Part shown: positions 58,877-64,000 of the stretch, one piece after another
How positions within the stretch are numbered: position 1 is the first letter of the stretch
How the letters are laid out: every line of letters begins with the position of its first letter
Notes under the pieces: model-generated
What the model saw: only the letters and a program-made list of their open reading frames with translations
Database searches by the model: none
Told to the model about the DNA's origin: nothing
Position numbers and translations under genes: made by a program
Origin: Lactarius indigo
Taxonomy: Eukaryota > Basidiomycota > Agaricomycetes > Russulales > Russulaceae
DNA length: 64,000 nt
Direction: 5' to 3'
NCBI GenBank assembly: GCA_025766275.1
Contig: JAFKAC010000004.1
Location: forward strand, 1,674,001 to 1,738,000

Positions 58877-61800
58877 TCAAGCCCCATAATGTACAAAGTT
58901 CACCCATCGTTCCAGCGTTATTCCTCTCTTTCCCCTCAGCATCCGTGTTGTATCCCGCAATGCTCTTGCAGATCGCTCATAGTACGGCACGCTTGTCTCC
59001 TGGTTAGAGAATAGTGACTTGTAGAAGGTCTTAGCCAGGTCTCGCCCATCGGTATCCGCCATTTCCCACATGGTCCCAACTACGCTCCGGAATCCACAGT
59101 ACTGCATCGCAGCAGTAAGGTGAAGCGCTTCATCGGCAATGCTATTTTCCGTGATTTCCGCAGCGTGACAGCAAGAAAGGAACGCGAATTCCGCATCCGG
59201 AAGTCGAGACCGTGCAATGTCCAGCAGGGTAAGACGCGAGCTTCCATGAAGTTTGAATGAAGTCTCGAATGGCTTTCCTGTCTCCAGCACTCCATGGCAT
59301 GCGAAGTGCGCAAACCGATTGCCCCGGAGGTTCTCGACCACGGAAGAGGGTGTGGCCTCACTCGAGACAAGATTCGCCACCGTGACCCGTGGTTCGAGCG
59401 ATCGTATGGCCTTGATCTCTCCCTTCACGCCAGGAAGGGAATCATCTGGTTGGGCAACAAGCAGTAACGAGGGCTTATCCAGAATCTGTCGGCTTGACTG
59501 GCGAGACTCGATGAGTGCGGAGAGAGATGGTGTATATGAAGGAATGTACAGATCCGAGAAATATTGCGCCTCTGAAGTACCTGCTCGATGGGATTGGGCC
59601 CATTGCGTGAAGGGGAAGAGAACAAAAGACTGACGTGGGGCACCACCAGATTCGAGATTGCTCTGGAACGCCTAACAACTGAAGCTTCTTGATCACCGGT
59701 TCTCCGACGAGCTCGTACAGGTCCTTCAGTACAAAACATAGGGCATCCTGATAATCGCTTGAGTCGAGGCCGTGCTTCCGTGCCTCGACTAGCTCGTCCC
59801 GTAGTTTATTTGCGCGAGCGTAGAAATCGTTGGCGGTAGGAATGATGCAAGGAAGAGAATTGTGGAAGATAATCAAGATATCGGAGCGCCATGGGCAGTG
59901 GTTGATAATAATGACAGGGCCCACGGGAGGCAACGGAGCGAAGAGTGGTAAATGATGGCGCCTTCAAGAATCCTTCCAACCCTGGTCGGCCTCGGATCTG
60001 TGGAATCAACGCATCCCGTTCCTCCATCAGTTTCTGCCGCTTGACCACAAGCCGACCGAATGCGTCCGTCCCATCTTCACCTTGAGCGATGCCGTCTTCC
60101 ATCTCTGGCTTCCCACTCGGTGTGACGGATATGATCAGTGCCTCGAGTTCTTGATTAATCTCAGCGAATCTCTTCGCCAACAGAGGGTCATCTTCGATGA
60201 GTTTAGCCATTGGGGTACGAAGGCCACGCATCTCTGACCAAAGTAATGCTCTTCCTTGCTCCAGCGTTTCAATGGCCTCCTCAAATCGACCTAATTCGAT
60301 CTGAAAGGATGCGTAGTCAAGTGGCATGGTCTGACAAAACTCGCCCATTGCGACGAGACGGGCGTGCTGAATGGTTACCGTCGGAGTAAAGGATAACGAC
60401 TTCTGCAACAATAACATTGTGCTCTTGTAGGCGGTCAAGGTGATGGGGTGATTAATATTTCGAGCGAGAATGGCCCACTGACATGAAAGATGGAATCGGT
60501 CAGGTTCCTGTGCGTATTGATCATCGATGACCATCGAGATTAATCGTATGACTTCGACGGTATGCTCAATTCCCCTTGCAGTTCCCCCAAGCAACTCCTC
60601 GCGGGTAAGTAGAGATGACGCAAGCTTCCGAGTTGCGTAAAAGTGGACGGGCCGTGCACCCCTCGACTCGAGGATGTCATAGGCGACGGTAATTGACTCG
60701 TCGAGGTAGCTGAACTTGTCGGTACGTTTGAAGGCGCGAACGAGGTCGTCGTGCAGGAGGAATAGGCGACTGACTCGCCAGTCACCGGAATGGGATGCGT
60801 CTAGTAACAGGCGGCTATACTTGATGGATTCTTCAATATCCGATACATCGTTCGTATGGGAGAACTTTGTTGAATACCAACTTGCAAGGTCTCTGAGGCA
60901 CTCTCGGTGACGACTGGTCCCTGGAGGAGTATTCGAGCGCAGTTTTTCAAGACGCTGGATTACCTCCGCCATCCTCGTCACTGAATATGAATTACGAACA
61001 TCTTCGAGGACAGGAAACCTTTCCTCCAATATTTCCAGGCTTTGAGAAGATGAAAGTTGTGTAGTATAGGAGTTCGCTTCTTCGAGGCTCTCAGCGAGAC
61101 TGTACTGTTTAAAGCGCTGTCGTGCCTGTCCTGCCAGGATGCCAGTGATTTCCAGACGAAGTCCCTCGTCAATAGACGAAGAGCCGAGTAAGGTACGGAG
61201 ACGAGGAATTGTCACTTCGGAATGGAGTGGGTTCTTGAAGATGACCAATTTGGATAACTCGAGAGAAACGACAAGTGATGAAGCTTGACCCCGAATTGAA
61301 TCTGGACACCCTCCGGGCTGATCGGCATCAAGGATCCTTTCCAATAGCGTCGTTGCTTCCTCATAATCGTCAATTAAACGAGTTTGCGTAAAGCGAATGT
61401 AAAGTGTGCTGGCCAGCGCTAACAAGACTCGGTACGAATCTGGTGGGCACATCTTCACCGCGTCTCGTAGGCATTCAGTGACTTCGTCTATCGACGAGAG
61501 GGTCCACCCTCGATCGAATTGGGCGTAGATAGCCTCATTCAAAGATGAAAATGTAGCGGCGAGGTCGTCTGTCAAAACTTTTGTGGTGAGAAGCTCGCGG
61601 CAGAGGACCACCATCTCATTGATATTCCGCGTCCCATCCCTTTCTTCCAACATGACTTGAGCAGCCAATACCTTGATAAGTGATTGAGTAACGAGGTTTC
61701 TAAGGGGGTGGAAGGAATCAAGGGGAATTGGTAGCCCTCGAAGGTAACGGAGGTGCTCGATAGAGTATTTGATGCCCTCTGTCTGTGCGAACTTCTCGGA

Positions 61801-62128
61801 GCGAAGTAGAAGAAAGAATGCGAGAAGGAGACCAACAACATTGAGGGAAAGTTCATCCAAGGAAGCGGGCGGAAGGAGGATCGCCTTAGCGTAGTGTAGA
61901 ATGCACTTGTCAAGATCTTCCTTCCGTTGTGACAGCTGATAGCGCGCTAATCGTACCAACGCGAGAGCATGACTTGAAACACCGGATCGGGGGAACAGTG
62001 AACATAAATGTTGAAGAATCGCGATATGGTCGTCAATATCGGTGATCGAGACTATGAGGAAGGGGGACAAGGTGTCAATTACCAGGACGATTCAGACCTG
62101 CAGATTCGGGCTTACGTTCAGATGCCAT
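58877..62128 (-). CDS. TPR-CHAT caspase-like protease protein
   Basis: A long TPR-like helical solenoid followed by a CHAT domain, a cysteine-protease fold related to caspases and separase. I place the start at 62128 in a 31-base exon ('MASERKPESA'), joined by intron 62052-62097 to 'VSITDIDDHIAILQHL'. The solenoid runs to about 60200 in one open frame, with repeats such as 'YEEATTLLERILDADQPG' and 'FEEAIETLEQGRALLWSEMRGL'. The CHAT domain starts near 59920; the catalytic pair is visible as 'RFAHFACHG' (His) and 'FAFLSCCHA'-type text (Cys), then 'VVGTMWEMADTDG' and a stop at 58877. Apparent one-base insertions break the frame at 59914-59916 and near 59570-59590. Bacterial TPR-CHAT proteins act as guided proteases in immunity; in fungi the role is mostly untested. 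Confidence 0.85.
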
Positions 62129-62970
62129 GGCACAGTGCGTGGAAATGAGAAAACCGTGGGTTGCCTGACGGTGTATTGGACGGGTTTGGGTAGGGAAGGC
62201 AGGTGGGCGGACGAAAAGCCTTGCACTAGATTACAGCGCTCACAGGCCAAGCCTTATACGTGCGCATCCGCATGGCAACGAGAAGCAAGACGAGAAGCGC
62301 ACATGTCTACCCAGCCCCAGCCCATTGTTCATAGAAAGGCCGTCCTCTTGGCTATGCTAGACTGGAAAGCTCGTGTACGGCCTACGCATACGGAGGCTGG
62401 TCTCAATGGCTCGGCGGACACGACCTGAGATTGACTTGTTATGTAGGAGATGCGGCGGCATGTAAGCACGCACGTCGTATGACCCGCATCTATCCATTGC
62501 TTTATAGAAGCGGTGTTTTGAGTCGAATTCTGGCAAGAGATTTCACGAATAGGTCTCGTCTACAGCGCGATGACGTCTTCCTAAAGTCCTGTGGTCCGGG
62601 GAACCCCGCGCGAAAACGCCTTGCCTTCACCAACATACCGTGACGGACGGCGGTTGATGGCACTCGAACGAGCTCAGGCCTCATGCAGGCCTCAGGCCTC
62701 AGGTCTTGATTTCTGTTGCAAGGTTGCGTTCCGAGTTGGATGTCAGGTCGCATATCATTCGCAAATTACCAGAACCTATAGATAACAACACAAACACGAC
62801 CACTCAATATTACTCAATTGTTGAATGGGTATACGGTTATACAAAGTAGAAGTACTCTCAGACACCCCACCCAGTGCCTCGGATAGAGCGGGAACGATCA
62901 CAGTCGCAATAGCTCCAATTCCAACATATATCACAACCTTCGTCAGAACTAGCACACACCGCCAAACGCG
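62129..62970. other. Upstream of the CHAT gene, no gene seen
   Basis: This should hold the CHAT promoter. A short direct repeat of 'caggcctcag' sits at 62670-62703. No protein recognised. Confidence 0.4.
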
Positions 62971-63300
62971 TTAGCACAACCACGAGCAGGCGGCACACGC
63001 CGGAAAGAACACACGCACCATCGGCATCGTAAAGATTGAGTAACGAAATGATCGGTGCGTGCTGGTCACGTCTTCCACTCTGCGAGAAGCCGCAGTTGTG
63101 CCTGTTATCCTATCCGCAGCGGTCCCGGGCCTTCGCAGTTTCCCCATGAAGGACGAAGCACTATGCACGGTTTACAAGTGGACAGCTGTCGTGCCGAAGG
63201 CGATATTGGGCGTCCAGGCATTTCCCCGTCCCCACTAGCATCGGGACACACAGCCCTGGTCACTCAGTTACGCGTGAAGAGATCTGCTGAGTTGAGAGGG
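62971..63300 (-). pseudogene. Third copy of the helicase 5' fragment, decayed
   Basis: This matches 56230-56500 and, more weakly, 50330-50560, covering the zinc-finger N-terminus of the SDE3-like gene: 'gagaagccgcagttgtg(c/t)ctgttatcctatccgcagcgg' in both decayed copies. Frames are broken and the start region is mutated. It is closer to the copy at 56 kb than to the one at 50 kb, so the two decayed copies probably shared their damage before being copied. Confidence 0.7.
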
Positions 63301-63623
63301 AAAAGGAAGTGGAATGCTGGCGCCGCTACGGTGCCAAGTAGACAAGTAGAATATATGCTCTCTCTGCTCCACCCTTCCGCTGCGGATGAACCCATGATCT
63401 TTCAGAATGCGGGGCCAAGGAAGCGTTTTCCAGTGGGAATAACTTGAACGAGATAGAAAAAGTCAATTACGTGTAAGGTTCGAGATATGCCCCGCTGCGC
63501 AGTGAGCGAGTATGGTTAAACATGGAGGCAACTACTTGCGCCCATCTAAAGAGACAAGTAGAATTGTACATACAAAAGCGTAGCTATACGACCAGAAATG
63601 GCTCGTCTACAGAAATGCCAAAC
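63301..63623. repeat. Repeated spacer of the helicase array, third copy
   Basis: Same spacer as 50560-50889 and 56521-56831, with the boxes 'ttccgctgcggatgaaccca', 'ttttccagtggga', 'caattacgtg' and 'ggcaactacttgcgccc' in order. In all three places it joins the 3' end of one helicase copy to the 5' end of the next. Confidence 0.8.
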
Positions 63624-64000
63624 TTACCACAATGTGGTTCCCTCTTCTCCAGCTTCCTCTGGTCGTGAGAAGAACCTATAAATATTCTCGCTCTTCCCAT
63701 CTATGTAGCTCTCCCCTTTCACGACTCCCCCAGGCCTCGGTATCACCTTGTATCCGGGTACATCAACATGGTCCTCGGGCTTCCAACTGAGCGCTCTGCC
63801 AGTCCATCCTTCGCTTAAGCGGGCATAGTTCAAGAATGTGCGCCACAATTCGTCCTTCCCAAGTACCTCTGGGTCTCCTACCACAATGAGCAGAGCCTGT
63901 GCTCGTGTGATGGCCACTGACGAGGTATGCATTAGCCCCATAAAATTATGATACTCAAAGAGCAGTACGCACCATTCATTCGCTGGCGGTTTTGCAAGAA
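63624..64000 (-). CDS. C-terminus of another SDE3-like helicase, cut by edge
   Basis: Aligns with the end of the helicase at 50890: motif VI 'VAITRAQALLIVVGDP', 'LGKDELWRTFLNYARLSEGW', 'VPGYKVIPRPGGVVKGES', 'SENIYRF' and a tail 'EEGTTLW' with a stop at 63624. The residues before motif VI ('KPPANEW', then 'LLFEY') also match the odd stretch in the full copy, so that stretch is shared by the paralogues and is not an error in one. Only the last 125 or so codons are in the window; the rest should lie to the right, so I cannot tell whether the gene is whole. Confidence 0.8.
   Translation of the reverse strand, partial: LAKPPANEWCVLLFEYHNFMGLMHTSSVAITRAQALLIVVGDPEVLGKDELWRTFLNYARLSEGWTGRALSWKPEDHVDVPGYKVIPRPGGVVKGESYIDGKSENIYRFFSRPEEAGEEGTTLW

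Overview
The window looks like nuclear DNA of an agaricomycete (mushroom-forming basidiomycete, perhaps Polyporales; this is inference). Genes are cut by many introns of about 46-60 bases with GT..AG ends. The gene set is typical of that group: a Goodbye-NACHT-ankyrin NLR-like receptor, an F-box protein with a VWNWKTG-type repeat, an atypical G-alpha subunit, a TPR-CHAT protein, SDE3/MOV10-like RNA helicases, and Crinkler/RHS-like P-loop and PD-(D/E)XK-like genes. There is no prokaryotic, organellar or obvious transposon signature.

Layout. 0-9 kb: a broken 5' copy of the F-box gene, then the NLR-like gene (minus), then the F-box gene (plus). 9.7-17.4 kb: a coiled-coil protein, a 4.7 kb stretch without a recognisable gene, a SnoaL-like small protein and a small unknown protein. 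20.6-31.3 kb: three direct copies of a two-gene block (a six-exon short-chain dehydrogenase plus a small charged protein). All three dehydrogenases look intact, but the partner is whole only in the third copy. A decayed P-loop gene sits between copies 2 and 3. 31.6-40.6 kb: housekeeping and signalling genes on the minus strand, the listerin E3 ligase LTN1 and a G-alpha subunit. 45.4-49.4 kb: aspartokinase (plus) and an Hsp20-type chaperone (minus), convergent. 49.8-64 kb: a decaying tandem array of SDE3-like RNA helicase genes (one full copy, several end fragments, one copy running off the right edge), with a nuclease-like gene and a TPR-CHAT protease-like gene lodged in it.

How the genes may work together. 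LTN1 (stalled-ribosome quality control) and Hsp20 are proteostasis genes, and aspartokinase opens Thr/Met synthesis. I see no operon-like logic among these. The helicase array, nuclease-like gene, CHAT protein, NLR and P-loop gene are all families tied to RNA silencing, self/non-self recognition or regulated cell death, so the two ends of the window look like accessory, defence-type DNA around a conserved middle.

One caution. Many genes show single-nucleotide frame breaks, even aspartokinase, which is normally essential. The three dehydrogenases, LTN1 and G-alpha showed none that I noticed. Some breaks may be sequence errors and others true decay. Exon boundaries were read by eye, and those I could not place are named as such.
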